NCBI GenBank assembly: GCA_019912965.1
Contig: JAIOHM010000230.1
Span: 1-58,321, forward strand
Direction: 5' to 3'
DNA from: Anaerolineae bacterium
Lineage (GTDB): Bacteria; Chloroflexota; Anaerolineae; Aggregatilineales; Phototrophicaceae
DNA: 58,321 bases
Shown one piece after another: positions 21,807 through 29,976 of the stretch. The position numbers and the translations under genes were made by a program. The notes beneath the pieces were generated by a model. The model had not been told where the DNA came from, did not search any database, and worked only from the letters and a program-made list of their open reading frames with translations. The stretch's first letter is position 1, and every line of letters begins with the position of its first letter.

Positions 21807-22277
21807 ATGAAAATCACCGACTTCTCGACGATTGAAGCTGAATTTATCGAACGGGTACACCGGATGGTGTGGTGCAACGCCGCTACCATCGACAGCCAGC
21901 AGCGCCCACGTTCCCGCATCCTGCATCCCATCTGGGAAGGTTCGACCGGGTGGATCGGAACGAATCGCAATTCCCATAAAGCCCAACATCTGGCAAAAAA
22001 TCCGCATATGTCGCTGGCGTACATTGCCGATATTTCAAGCCCGGTTTATGTGGACTGTACGGCTGAATGGGTGGATGATCTGGAGCAGAAAAAGCGGATT
22101 TGGGAATTGTTCAAGAACGCACTGCCGCCGCTGGGTTATGACCCTGCGCCAATCTTCATCAGCCCCGCGCCTGAAAATTTCGGGTTGTTGAAATTGACGC
22201 CATGGCGAATTGATCTGGTGACATTCCCTGCACCATCCTATGAGGAAGGCACGAAGGTGTGGTACGGGAATGAATAG
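21807..22277 (+). CDS. Pyridoxamine 5'-phosphate oxidase-fold (FMN-binding split barrel) protein
   Basis: 156 residues from ATG 21807 (AAGGA nine nt upstream); the longer frame from 21726 would start inside the terminator and is rejected. The layout is that of a PNPOx-like split-barrel flavin protein: an N-terminal helix, then NAATIDSQQRPRSRILHPIWEG (flavin-binding strand with Arg-x-Arg), NSHKAQHLAKNPHMSLAYI, and a C-terminal FGLLKLTPWRIDLVTFP strand. Such small proteins bind FMN or F420 and oxidise or reduce small molecules; the family is broad and substrates are usually unknown. The gene follows the structured RNA and ends before a terminator at 22300. Confidence 0.8.
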   Translation: MKITDFSTIEAEFIERVHRMVWCNAATIDSQQRPRSRILHPIWEGSTGWIGTNRNSHKAQHLAKNPHMSLAYIADISSPVYVDCTAEWVDDLEQKKRIWELFKNALPPLGYDPAPIFISPAPENFGLLKLTPWRIDLVTFPAPSYEEGTKVWYGNE

Positions 22278-22299
22278 CCATCCGATTTAGGTAGAATCA

Positions 22300-22329
22300 A
22301 AAGCCCCTTTCCAACCGGACAGGGGCTTT
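22300..22329. terminator. Terminator hairpin, left copy flanking the Uma2 gene
   Basis: AAAGCCCCT (22300-22308) pairs with AGGGGCTTT (22321-22329). The loop TTCCAACCGGAC is almost the reverse complement of the loop in the copy at 22990, so the two copies are the same element in opposite orientations. Confidence 0.8.
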
Positions 22330-22344
22330 ATGAAAGTCAGACTA

Positions 22345-22353
22345 TGCTACAAT
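22345..22353 (+). promoter_or_regulatory. Extended -10 promoter of the Uma2 gene
   Basis: TGCTACAAT (TG at 22345-22346, hexamer 22348-22353). No strong -35. It predicts a start about 24 nt before the ATG. Confidence 0.55.
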
Positions 22354-22383
22354 TCCAAGTAGTCTATGTTATGAGGATGCTTC

Positions 22384-22947
22384 ATGACACTGCGAGAACG
22401 GACATATACCAGAGACGATTTAAGAGCAATTGCCAGCTTACCAGAAAATGCTAATAAGCGATTCGAACTCTATCGAGGAGTCATCTACGAAGTGCCTAGC
22501 GGAACGCCTTTACACGCCTGGATTATCTCGACACTGGTTCGCATCATTGGCAATTTTGTTTTTCAGCATCGCCTGGGATATGTATTCGCGGATTCAATTG
22601 AATTCGATCTGCCGAACGGCGATACATTTATTCCCGATGTATCATTCGTTTCCAATCAGCGACAGCCCGAACTCCCCAAAGCATTTAACTTATCACCCGA
22701 TTTAGCCGTTGAAGTATATTCGCCCAGTAACTATGAACGTGAGATGATGAATAAAGTCGAGAGTTATCTCGAATGCGGTACGCAGCGCGTATGGGTGATC
22801 TATCCTGAAGAGCAAATTATTGATGTGTACCGCCGCACAGCAAATGGTGATCTTTTGATACAGAAGTTCACCATAGATAGCACGCTTGATGGCGAAGATG
22901 TGCTGCCGGGGTTTAAACTGATGGTACGGGATGTATTTCCGCAGTAG
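22384..22947 (+). CDS. Uma2 family (DUF820) endonuclease-fold protein
   Basis: 187 residues, typical Uma2 length. The PD-(D/E)xK-like core is visible: FIPDVSFVS near residue 82 (the Asp), DLAVEVYSPSN near 112 (the Glu), then the lysine in MMNKVESYLECGTQRVWVIYPEE near 122-144. This family is greatly expanded in Cyanobacteria and Chloroflexota and is assumed to be nuclease-related, but no cellular role is established. The ATG has GAGG 9 nt upstream and its own extended -10 promoter. It sits between two inverted copies of the same terminator-like hairpin, which gives it the look of a small self-contained cassette. Confidence 0.9.
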   Translation: MTLRERTYTRDDLRAIASLPENANKRFELYRGVIYEVPSGTPLHAWIISTLVRIIGNFVFQHRLGYVFADSIEFDLPNGDTFIPDVSFVSNQRQPELPKAFNLSPDLAVEVYSPSNYEREMMNKVESYLECGTQRVWVIYPEEQIIDVYRRTANGDLLIQKFTIDSTLDGEDVLPGFKLMVRDVFPQ

Positions 22948-22989
22948 CTTCTATCATCAGCCGTACACAGCGAAATTATTTAAGAATCA

Positions 22990-23019
22990 AAAGCCCCTCT
23001 CCGGTTGGAAAGGGGCTTA
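22990..23019. terminator. Terminator hairpin, right copy (inverted relative to 22300)
   Basis: AAGCCCCT (22991-22998) pairs with AGGGGCTT (23011-23018); TATTTATT follows. It lies between the convergent Uma2 and Clp genes and can end both. Confidence 0.8.
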
Positions 23020-23040
23020 TTTATTGCTGTGAGAGTCAGG

Positions 23041-25557
23041 TTATTCCTGTGGGATGTCGTTGTTGACGAATTGATCCTGCGGGATGTTCAGGTAGTCGGT
23101 TTGGGCATCCTGTTCGCGCCCGAAGACCAACTGACCATTCACTTCGTCGATCACGACCAGATCGCCAGAGCGGAAGACGCCGCGCAGCAGTTGGACACTG
23201 AGGGCATTTTCCACAAAGCGCTGCAAGGCACGACGCAGAGGCCGCGCCCCAAACTGCGGGTCATAGCCCTTTTCAGCCAACCAACGGCGTGCGGGTTCGG
23301 TCAGGTGGATGGTGATACCGGCTTCTGCCATACGTTCGGCGATACCGCGCATCTGCAAATCGACAATCTGCTCAACTTCGCTCAGGCTGAGGGGCGAGAA
23401 GATAATGGTTTCGTCAATGCGGTTCATGAATTCCGGGCGGAAGGTTTCACGCATGGCCTTTTCGATCTTCTGATGATCGGCCACTGCCTGCTGGTCACCG
23501 CCCTGCACAAAGCCCAGCACACCACCCTTACGGGCGAATTCGGTACCGAGGTTGCTGGTCATGATGATAACCGTGTTGCGGAAATCAATCACGCGCCCCT
23601 GTCCATCAGTCAGGCGACCATCTTCCAGAATTTGCAACAAAGCGTTCCAAACATCCGGGTGGGCTTTTTCGATCTCGTCGAACAGGATGACGCGATAAGG
23701 ACGGCGGCGGACGGCTTCGGTCAATTGCCCGCCTTCTTCGTAGCCAACATATCCGGGTGGCGCACCGAACAAACGGCTGACCGTGTGCTGCTCGCGGTAT
23801 TCGCTCATGTCCACCCGCACGAGGGCTTCTTCATCGTCAAACAGGAATTCCGCCAGCGTCTTTGCCAATTCGGTTTTGCCGACACCGCTGGAACCGAGGA
23901 AGATGAACGAACCAATCGGACGCTTCGGGTCTTTTAGACCACTGCGGGCACGGCGAATGGCATCGGCAATCGCGGAAACGGCTGCCGACTGCCCGATGAT
24001 ACGCTGATGCATGACTTCTTCCATACGAAGCAGTTTTTCGCTCTCGGTTTCGAGCATCTGGTTGACCGGGATACCCGTCCATTGGGCAACGACCTGTGCG
24101 ATATCGTCTTCATCGACGGTTTCATCCAGCGTATTTTCCTGCTGCCAGAGATACCGTTCGTTTTCAAAATCCTGTTCCAGTTGCAGACGCTGGGTTTTAT
24201 AGCCTGCCGCACGTTCGTAGTCTTCCACGCTGCCGCCGCGCATGGCCTTCAGACCGGCTTCCTCTTCGGCGGCGGTCAAACGGGAAATGGCTTCTTTCAT
24301 TTCCTTCAAACGCTGTGGCATGGAGTACAAGGCGACACGCACTTTGGCGGCGGCTTCGTCCAGCAGGTCGATGGCTTTATCCGGCAGTTTGCGGTCGTTG
24401 ATGTAACGCGCCGCCAAGCGCACGGATGCCTCAATGGCTTCGTCGGAGATGGTGACTTTATGATGGGCTTCGTAGCGATCACGCAGACCATAGAGCATTT
24501 CAATGGTATCTTCGACGTTGGGTTCATCCACAAATACCGGGGCAAAACGGCGATCAAGCGCGCTGTCTTTCTCGATATACTGGCGATATTCATCCAACGT
24601 GGTCGCACCAATGGCATGAAGTTCGCCACGTGCCAGCGCAGGCTTCATCATATTACCCGCGTCCAGAGCACCCTGCGCCGCGCCTGCACCAACCACCTGA
24701 TGCAGTTCGTCGATAAACAGGATGATGTCCCCTTCGGCACGCTGGACTTCTTCCAACATGGCCTTCAAACGTTCCTCAAATTCGCCCCGGAAGCGGCTTC
24801 CCGCCAGCATCCCGGCGAGATCAAGGCTGACAAGGCGTTTGCCGAGCAACAATTCGGGTACATCGGCATCAATAATTTTTTGCGCGAGACCTTCGACAAT
24901 GGCGGTTTTACCCACGCCTGCCTCGCCAATCAGCACCGGATTGTTCTTGGTGCGGCGGCTCAAAATCTGGATCACACGCATAATTTCGGTATCGCGCCCA
25001 ATGACCGGATCGAGCTTGCCTTCCTGCGCCATACGGGTCAGATCGCGGCTGTATTTTTCCAGCGTGCGATAACGAGTCTCGCTCTGCGGATCAGTCACGC
25101 GCTGACCGCCGCGTACATCCTTAATGGCATCGTTCACACGGTCGCGGGTGATTCCATTATCCGCCATGATCTTGCTGACGGCGGTGTTGCGTTCGCTGAT
25201 GATCGCCAGAAAGATATGCTCGGTGGAAATGTACTCGTCGCGCAGACGGTTGGCTTCTTCGTTCGCCAGATCAATAATCCGTTTGACGCGTGGGGTAATG
25301 AACACCTGCCCCGCCCCATGACCATAAATGGCGGCCTTCGGGCTGGCGCGCAAAATCTCGTCCAGCCGATTTCGCATGGCAGTCACATCAACCGTGAGTT
25401 TTTCAAGAATCTGGGGGATTACACCATCGGCCTGTTCAAGCAGCGCCAGCAAAATATGTTCAGTATCGACCTGATTATGGCCGTACCGCTGAAGAATTTC
25501 ATAGGCCCGCGCGGCGGCATCCTGCGCGCGCTCGGTAAAACGTTCAAAACGCATCAT
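23041..25557 (-). CDS. Second ClpC-type AAA+ unfoldase
   Basis: 838 residues. N-domain with two Clp_N repeats (about 1-145), AAA-1 with GEAGVGKT near 210 and ILFIDELH, a short M region (about 405-470), AAA-2 with GSSGVGKTE near 556. The opening MMRFERFTERAQDA and the segment VTDPQSETRYRTLEKYSRDL look ClpB-like. However, the middle domain lacks the long ClpB coiled coil, and an LGF tripeptide in GGVLGFVQGG near residue 681 stands at the ClpP-docking position. So I read it as a ClpC-type partner of ClpP, paralogous to the one at 13967. Either of the two adjacent ATGs may start it; the ribosome site is weak. A CIRCE-like half-site lies upstream. Confidence 0.88.
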   Translation of the reverse strand: MMRFERFTERAQDAAARAYEILQRYGHNQVDTEHILLALLEQADGVIPQILEKLTVDVTAMRNRLDEILRASPKAAIYGHGAGQVFITPRVKRIIDLANEEANRLRDEYISTEHIFLAIISERNTAVSKIMADNGITRDRVNDAIKDVRGGQRVTDPQSETRYRTLEKYSRDLTRMAQEGKLDPVIGRDTEIMRVIQILSRRTKNNPVLIGEAGVGKTAIVEGLAQKIIDADVPELLLGKRLVSLDLAGMLAGSRFRGEFEERLKAMLEEVQRAEGDIILFIDELHQVVGAGAAQGALDAGNMMKPALARGELHAIGATTLDEYRQYIEKDSALDRRFAPVFVDEPNVEDTIEMLYGLRDRYEAHHKVTISDEAIEASVRLAARYINDRKLPDKAIDLLDEAAAKVRVALYSMPQRLKEMKEAISRLTAAEEEAGLKAMRGGSVEDYERAAGYKTQRLQLEQDFENERYLWQQENTLDETVDEDDIAQVVAQWTGIPVNQMLETESEKLLRMEEVMHQRIIGQSAAVSAIADAIRRARSGLKDPKRPIGSFIFLGSSGVGKTELAKTLAEFLFDDEEALVRVDMSEYREQHTVSRLFGAPPGYVGYEEGGQLTEAVRRRPYRVILFDEIEKAHPDVWNALLQILEDGRLTDGQGRVIDFRNTVIIMTSNLGTEFARKGGVLGFVQGGDQQAVADHQKIEKAMRETFRPEFMNRIDETIIFSPLSLSEVEQIVDLQMRGIAERMAEAGITIHLTEPARRWLAEKGYDPQFGARPLRRALQRFVENALSVQLLRGVFRSGDLVVIDEVNGQLVFGREQDAQTDYLNIPQDQFVNNDIPQE

Positions 25558-25658
25558 GGGGGTTTACATGCCTCGCTTGGTTTGTGCAGGATAACATCCA
25601 TGCCTGCACCAATCATTATTCAATCACCAGCGCCGATCTACGCGCCACCTACATCCTT

Positions 25659-25700
25659 ATTGTACAGGATTTTCAGCACTCGACCGGATGTGAGGCTGAT
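25659..25700 (-). promoter_or_regulatory. Candidate promoter with CIRCE-like half-site for the second clp gene
   Basis: Minus-strand -10 TACAAT (25659-25664). On the plus strand TCAGCACTC (25673-25681) matches the left CIRCE arm (TTAGCACTC) at 8 of 9, with a weak right arm GAGGCTGAT (25692-25700) 10 nt on, so the element overlaps the -35 region. HrcA control is only a suggestion. Confidence 0.3.
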
Positions 25701-25802
25701 AAGAAGCGGGGAGCAGTGCTGCTGGTTGTAGCATACTTCAGGCAGTATCAGAAATATCTAAGCAAAATCTAAAACCTATACAAGATTTGGGGAATTGACT
25801 TC

Positions 25803-25833
25803 TTGACACAAACATACATGCGTGATAGTATGT
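25803..25833 (+). promoter_or_regulatory. Promoter and palindromic operator of the TetR gene
   Basis: -35 TTGACA (25803-25808), 17-bp spacer, -10 TAGTAT (25826-25831). ACATAC (25812-25817) and GTATGT (25828-25833) form an inverted repeat covering the spacer and -10, the expected place for autorepression by the TetR product. The ACATAC half recurs in the operators at 26484 and 26551. Confidence 0.75.
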
Positions 25834-25853
25834 AATTCGTAGCGAGGAAAGAT

Positions 25854-26462
25854 ATGCGACGAACCAAAGAAGAAGCCGACATCACACGCCAACGTCTGTT
25901 GCTGGCGGCGCTGAATGTTTTCAGTAGTCAGGGTTATGATGCCACGCGGCTGGAAGATATTGCTGCCGAGGCCGAAGTGACGCGCGGGGCGATTTATCAC
26001 CATTTTGGCGGTAAGGCGGAACTCTATAACGAAATGGTGATGGAGTTCACGCAGCGGGTGATGCCGATCATAACAGAGGCGGTGGCACAGGGCGGCAGCG
26101 TATTAGATACCCTGCGGCGGTTGTTCGTCAGCACGTTGAGCTACATCGAAGAAGACGCGATCTACCGGGCGGTCAACGAACTGGTGCTGTTCAAAACATC
26201 GGTTTCGCCGGAACTGGCCGAAGGAATGCAGCGGAAAATCGAAGGCATTTACGGCCTGATCGAATTCGTCAGCCAGCAGATTCAGCAGGGCATGGATGCG
26301 GGCGAAATTCGCGGCGATATGGACGCACGCGATACGGCGATTGCCTTTCTCTCCCTGCAAAACGGATTGATGATGGTGTGGCTGCTTGAGCCGAAACTGT
26401 TTTCACTGAAGGCAAAGGCACAAAGCATGGCCGAGATTTTCATTCATGGGATTGTCCCCTAG
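25854..26462 (+). CDS. TetR/AcrR family transcriptional repressor
   Basis: 202 residues. The N-terminal DNA-binding domain is textbook: RQRLLLAALNVFSSQGYDATRL then IAAEAEVTRGAIYHHFGGK, with the HTH at about residues 30-52. The ligand-binding C-terminal domain resembles the TetR_C_2/AcrR multidrug branch. ATG 25854 has GAGGA 7 nt upstream. The promoter carries an overlapping palindrome, so autorepression is likely. The next genes (serine hydrolase and ABC exporter) are preceded by two sites containing the same ACATAC core, so this repressor most likely controls a small detoxification or export operon. The inducer is unknown. Confidence 0.93.
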   Translation: MRRTKEEADITRQRLLLAALNVFSSQGYDATRLEDIAAEAEVTRGAIYHHFGGKAELYNEMVMEFTQRVMPIITEAVAQGGSVLDTLRRLFVSTLSYIEEDAIYRAVNELVLFKTSVSPELAEGMQRKIEGIYGLIEFVSQQIQQGMDAGEIRGDMDARDTAIAFLSLQNGLMMVWLLEPKLFSLKAKAQSMAEIFIHGIVP

Positions 26463-26483
26463 CCGGGACAAATTTTTTCAGTT

Positions 26484-26579
26484 ATTTACATACAGACTTG
26501 AACGTAAGTGAAACGAGCTTAATGTCCCAAAAAGCTCTTTTTTTTCGATCATTTACATACATACAAGTCTGTAAGTGAA
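26484..26579 (+). promoter_or_regulatory. Two TetR-type operators upstream of the hydrolase-exporter genes
   Basis: Site A 26484-26512 and site B 26551-26579 are both 29 bp, both begin ATTTACATACA and end GTAAGTGAA. Their cores are exact reverse complements (CAGACTTG in A, CAAGTCTG in B). They are 67 bp apart. Site B lies just upstream of a TTGACT (26587) that may serve as the -35 of the downstream operon. Confidence 0.75.
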
Positions 26580-26633
26580 CAAGATCTTGACTTTCAAGTC
26601 GCTCAAAGGTGTATCCATAAAGGAGGATGTGCA

Positions 26634-27962
26634 ATGTTAGGGGAACGATTGATTAGCGGTTTGTTCGGCAACCGGGCGGGAAATGCATACGACGTGCTGG
26701 TGAAGGCCTACACCGATCAGGGCAAATTCAGCGGGGCGGTTCTGGTGGCGCGGGGCGGCGAAGTGCTGTTCCGCAAGGCTTATGGATTGGCGAACCGGGA
26801 GCACAATGCGCCCAATACGCCGGAAACGCCCTTTCGCATCGGCTCGATGACCAAACCCTTCACGGCAATTGCGATTATGCAACTGGCGGAAAAAGGAGTG
26901 CTTTCAGAACAAGACTCACTGGCGAAATACGTGCCGGATTATCCGCATGGGGAAAGGATTACGCTACATCATCTCATGACCAATACTTCGGGCATTCCTG
27001 ATTACATCATGATGCCGGAGTACGAACCGATCAAAAAGCAGCACATCAGCACAACCGAACTGATCGCCGTATTCCGCGATAAGCCGATGCAATTTGAGCC
27101 GGGAACCGATTTTGGTTACAGCAACAGCGGGTGGGTGCTGCTGGGTTATGTGCTGGAATTGGTCACGGGCAAACCATATGAGCAGGTGATTCAACAGCAA
27201 ATTTTCGCGCCATCCGGGATGACGCATTCGGGCTACGAATGGGAGCAACCACTGATTAAGGGGCGTCCGACGGGCTATGCCGATACAGGCAGAGCCATGC
27301 TCAACGCCGAATTCATTGATGAAACCACGATGCACGGCGCGGGCGGTTTGTATGCGACGGTTGATGATCTGCTGGCTTTTGATCGGGAATTACACAACGG
27401 GAAACTGTTGAAAGCCGAAACGCTGGCGCAGATGACCCTTCCTGCCAGCAAGACAAGTTACGGCTATGGATGGGAACTTTACCAAGTGCATAACCGGAAA
27501 GTGGTCGCCCATTCCGGCGGGATGCCCGGTTACGTCAGCAATCTAGCACGGTTTGTGGATGACGATGTGACGGTCATCATTCTGAGCAATCTGGGCAGCA
27601 CCGCTTTCTCACAGATGACCGAGACGCTGGCGGCTATCGCTTTTGGCGAACCGTATGCGCTGCCAACAGCCCACGCCTTCATTGATCTCGATCTGGCGGT
27701 GATGGCGGATTATCTGGGTGATTACAACCTGACCTACTTTGGACGGGCTTCTACCCTGAAGTTCACCATCGAGAACGGCAAACTGATGATGGATGTGAAG
27801 GGTCTGCCCAAAACGGTCGCCAGCGCCATCAGCCAGACGCAGTTTTATGCCCGTTCCAAAGGCGATGTGTACCTGACTTTCCAGCGTGATGACGATGGGC
27901 AGGTGAACACAATTGATGTGAACTGGAGTGGTAACGAATTGATGGCAACACGGATCAAGTGA
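26634..27962 (+). CDS. Serine hydrolase, class C beta-lactamase family
   Basis: 442 residues with a perfect AGGAGG site. Catalytic motifs: SxxK in RIGSMTKPFTA (Ser near residue 71), YxN in FGYSNSGWVLL (near 164), and HSGGMPGY near 294 in place of KTG. There is no signal peptide, so a cytoplasmic location is likely and cell-wall beta-lactam hydrolysis is unlikely. A C-terminal lipocalin-like beta domain of about 110 residues follows (MADYLGDYNLTYFGRASTLKF onward), common in esterase-type members of this family (DUF3471-like). Probable role: ester or amide hydrolase. It lies behind the two TetR operators and 68 bp before the ABC transporter genes, suggesting one regulated operon. Confidence 0.88.
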   Translation: MLGERLISGLFGNRAGNAYDVLVKAYTDQGKFSGAVLVARGGEVLFRKAYGLANREHNAPNTPETPFRIGSMTKPFTAIAIMQLAEKGVLSEQDSLAKYVPDYPHGERITLHHLMTNTSGIPDYIMMPEYEPIKKQHISTTELIAVFRDKPMQFEPGTDFGYSNSGWVLLGYVLELVTGKPYEQVIQQQIFAPSGMTHSGYEWEQPLIKGRPTGYADTGRAMLNAEFIDETTMHGAGGLYATVDDLLAFDRELHNGKLLKAETLAQMTLPASKTSYGYGWELYQVHNRKVVAHSGGMPGYVSNLARFVDDDVTVIILSNLGSTAFSQMTETLAAIAFGEPYALPTAHAFIDLDLAVMADYLGDYNLTYFGRASTLKFTIENGKLMMDVKGLPKTVASAISQTQFYARSKGDVYLTFQRDDDGQVNTIDVNWSGNELMATRIK

Positions 27963-28030
27963 AGGTTGAACAAATCTTCGATAACGGGCGTTAGTACATC
28001 CAGAGCAAGAAAGATTGAGGGACAAGGAAC

Positions 28031-29011
28031 ATGAATATTATCGAGACGCAAGGACTGCGTAAAACCTTCAAAGCGCGGCAGGCACAAAAAGGTGCACCGC
28101 AAATCGTCGAGGCCGTCAAAGGCATTAATCTACAGGTCAAACAGGGTGAAATCTTCGGCTTTTTGGGGCCAAATGGCGCGGGCAAAAGTACAACACTGCG
28201 GATGCTGGCAACCCTGCTGCCGCCCAGCGAAGGGCAGGCAAACGTCGCGGGCTGCGATCTTTTGAGCCAGCCGCAAAATGTGCGCGAACGCATCGGCTAT
28301 GTCAGTCAGGCGGGTGGGACGGATGGCAGCGCGACTGCCCGCGAAAATCTGATCTTGCAGGCACGGTTGTACGGCAAAAGCAAATCCGATGCCCAGCGCC
28401 GTGCGGCAGAACTGATCGAGGCGTTGGAGCTGACCGAATTTGCCGACCGCCCTGCCCGCACTTATTCCGGTGGGCAAAAACGGCGGCTTGACCTCGGCTT
28501 AGGCATGGTTCACCAGCCAACACTGCTGTTTTTGGATGAGCCAACCACCGGGCTTGATCCGCAAAGCCGCGCGCGTTTATGGGATGAGGTACGTAAGCTG
28601 CGGGCGGAAGGCACAACCATCTTCCTGACGACTCATTATCTGGACGAGGCCGATGTACTGGCTGACCGGCTCTCAATTATGGATCACGGTCAGATCGTGG
28701 CAGAAGGCACACCGGATGCGCTCAAACGCCAGATCGCCGGGGACGTGGTGATGCTCGGTCTAGATGCTCACAATGGTGAATTAAAACAGGCTGTTCAGTT
28801 ATTAGAGGCCCAGCCATTCGTGCGCGAACTGCATACTGACGATGAACAAATTCAGCTTTATGTGGAACGCGGCGAAGAAGCACTGCCCTCGATTCTGCGC
28901 CTGCTGGATGGGGCGGGATTGGGCATTCGCACGGTCACCCTCAGCCGTCCATCGCTGGATGATGTTTTTCTGCGCCAAACCGGACGTTCACTGCGTGAAG
29001 CCGCTAATTAA
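28031..29011 (+). CDS. ABC transporter ATP-binding subunit, DrrA type
   Basis: 326 residues. Walker A GPNGAGKST near residue 47, Q-loop YVSQAGG near 92, signature YSGGQKRRLDLGL near 146, Walker B LLFLDEPTTGLDP near 166 and the switch His in LTTHYLDEAD near 199. The C-terminal 80 residues are the DrrA-type extension. Such proteins power export of drugs, lipids or antibiotics with an ABC-2 permease. GGGACAAGG upstream gives a modest ribosome site. The permease follows 23 bp later and is certainly the partner. The pair lies downstream of a TetR repressor and a serine hydrolase, a common layout for self-protection against a toxic compound. Confidence 0.95.
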   Translation: MNIIETQGLRKTFKARQAQKGAPQIVEAVKGINLQVKQGEIFGFLGPNGAGKSTTLRMLATLLPPSEGQANVAGCDLLSQPQNVRERIGYVSQAGGTDGSATARENLILQARLYGKSKSDAQRRAAELIEALELTEFADRPARTYSGGQKRRLDLGLGMVHQPTLLFLDEPTTGLDPQSRARLWDEVRKLRAEGTTIFLTTHYLDEADVLADRLSIMDHGQIVAEGTPDALKRQIAGDVVMLGLDAHNGELKQAVQLLEAQPFVRELHTDDEQIQLYVERGEEALPSILRLLDGAGLGIRTVTLSRPSLDDVFLRQTGRSLREAAN

Positions 29012-29034
29012 CCGCCAAAAAGGAGGCGAAAACC

Positions 29035-29799
29035 ATGAGCAAGTTGATTCGGGATACGGGACTGATTTTCGGGCGTAGTTTGCTGGTTACACGGCGGAAT
29101 CCAATATGGGTCATCATCGGGTTGTTCCAGCCCGCACTGTATCTGCTGCTGTTTGCACCCCTGCTGGATGGATTGGGCGGGATGCCGGGATTCAATTCCG
29201 GCAGTTCATTCAACATTTTCACGCCGGGTTTGATGGTGATGACCGCATTGTTCGGTTCAGCATTCGTCGGCTTCGGCGTGATCGAAGACCTGCGCGCCGG
29301 GGTGCTGGAACGCTTGCGTGTGACACCCGCCAGCCGTTTGGCATTACTGCTGGGTATGGTGCTGCGCGATGTTGTTGTGCTGCTGCTGCAATCCACTGTT
29401 CTGGTGGTCATCGCTACTTTGATGGGTTTACGGGCTGATCCGGCGGGCTTAGTGCTGCTGTTCGGGTTGATGGCGCTGATTGGTGCGCTGATGGCGTCAG
29501 CGTCATATGCTTTGGCACTGACGGTGAAGGATGAAAATGCGCTGGCGTCGTCGCTGAATACGGTCATGCAGCCGCTTTTGCTGCTCTCTGGCATTCTGCT
29601 GCCATTGACGCTGGCACCGCCGATTATCAAGGCATTGGCATCGGTCAATCCGTTTTCGTATGCGGTGGATGCCTCTCGCGCACTGGTCAATGGCAATCTA
29701 GGCGATTCGGCAGTTTTGGTCGGGTTCGGGTTCGTGGCGGCGCTGATGGCACTGGCGGTTTATTGGGCCGTGCGGGTGTTCCGCAGCGCAACAGCGTAA
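29035..29799 (+). CDS. ABC-2 type permease, DrrB type
   Basis: 254 residues with six hydrophobic spans and an excellent AGGAGG site 23 bp after the ATPase gene. The order RNPIWVIIGLFQPALYLLLF (first TM with amphipathic lead), GSAFVGFGVIEDLRAGVLERLRVTPASR (cytoplasmic coupling loop), and LLLLSGILLPLTLAPPIIKALASVNPFSYAVDASR near the C-terminus is the ABC2_membrane / DrrB pattern. It forms the export channel with the ATPase encoded upstream. The transported compound is unknown. A perfect hairpin at 29825 follows. Confidence 0.94.
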   Translation: MSKLIRDTGLIFGRSLLVTRRNPIWVIIGLFQPALYLLLFAPLLDGLGGMPGFNSGSSFNIFTPGLMVMTALFGSAFVGFGVIEDLRAGVLERLRVTPASRLALLLGMVLRDVVVLLLQSTVLVVIATLMGLRADPAGLVLLFGLMALIGALMASASYALALTVKDENALASSLNTVMQPLLLLSGILLPLTLAPPIIKALASVNPFSYAVDASRALVNGNLGDSAVLVGFGFVAALMALAVYWAVRVFRSATA

Positions 29800-29824
29800 A
29801 AACCGTTAGCCATTAGGCGGAAAG

Positions 29825-29854
29825 AGGGGTACAGCACCACCGCACTGTACCCCT
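29825..29854. terminator. Hairpin after the exporter operon
   Basis: AGGGGTACAG pairs perfectly with CTGTACCCCT (10 bp) around a 10-nt loop. Only TATG follows, so it may be a weak or Rho-assisted terminator. Confidence 0.6.
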
Positions 29855-29914
29855 TATGATTCCAACTTTCGTAATATTTTGGCACTTCAATGAGTCCTAA
29901 TAAAACAGATTGTG

Positions 29915-29943
29915 TTGATAAAAAGTCGGCTTTTGTTTACACT
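29915..29943 (+). promoter_or_regulatory. Promoter of moaA
   Basis: -35 TTGATA (29915-29920), 17-bp spacer, -10 TACACT (29938-29943). It leaves a leader of about 27 nt, too short for a molybdenum-cofactor riboswitch. Confidence 0.6.
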
Positions 29944-29976
29944 TGAAGCAGACTAGAACAAATAGGCAACAATTCC

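Noticed and set aside
24007..25731. 574-codon plus-strand ORF opposite the second clp gene
   Set aside because: It mirrors a strongly conserved AAA+ gene on the other strand and has no recognisable domain; an antisense shadow.
25584..25772. 62-codon ORF in the clp/tetR intergenic region
   Set aside because: No ribosome site, no homology that I recognise, and it overlaps the likely clp promoter.
29944..29976. Molybdenum-cofactor riboswitch before moaA
   Set aside because: The predicted leader is only about 27 nt, far too short.
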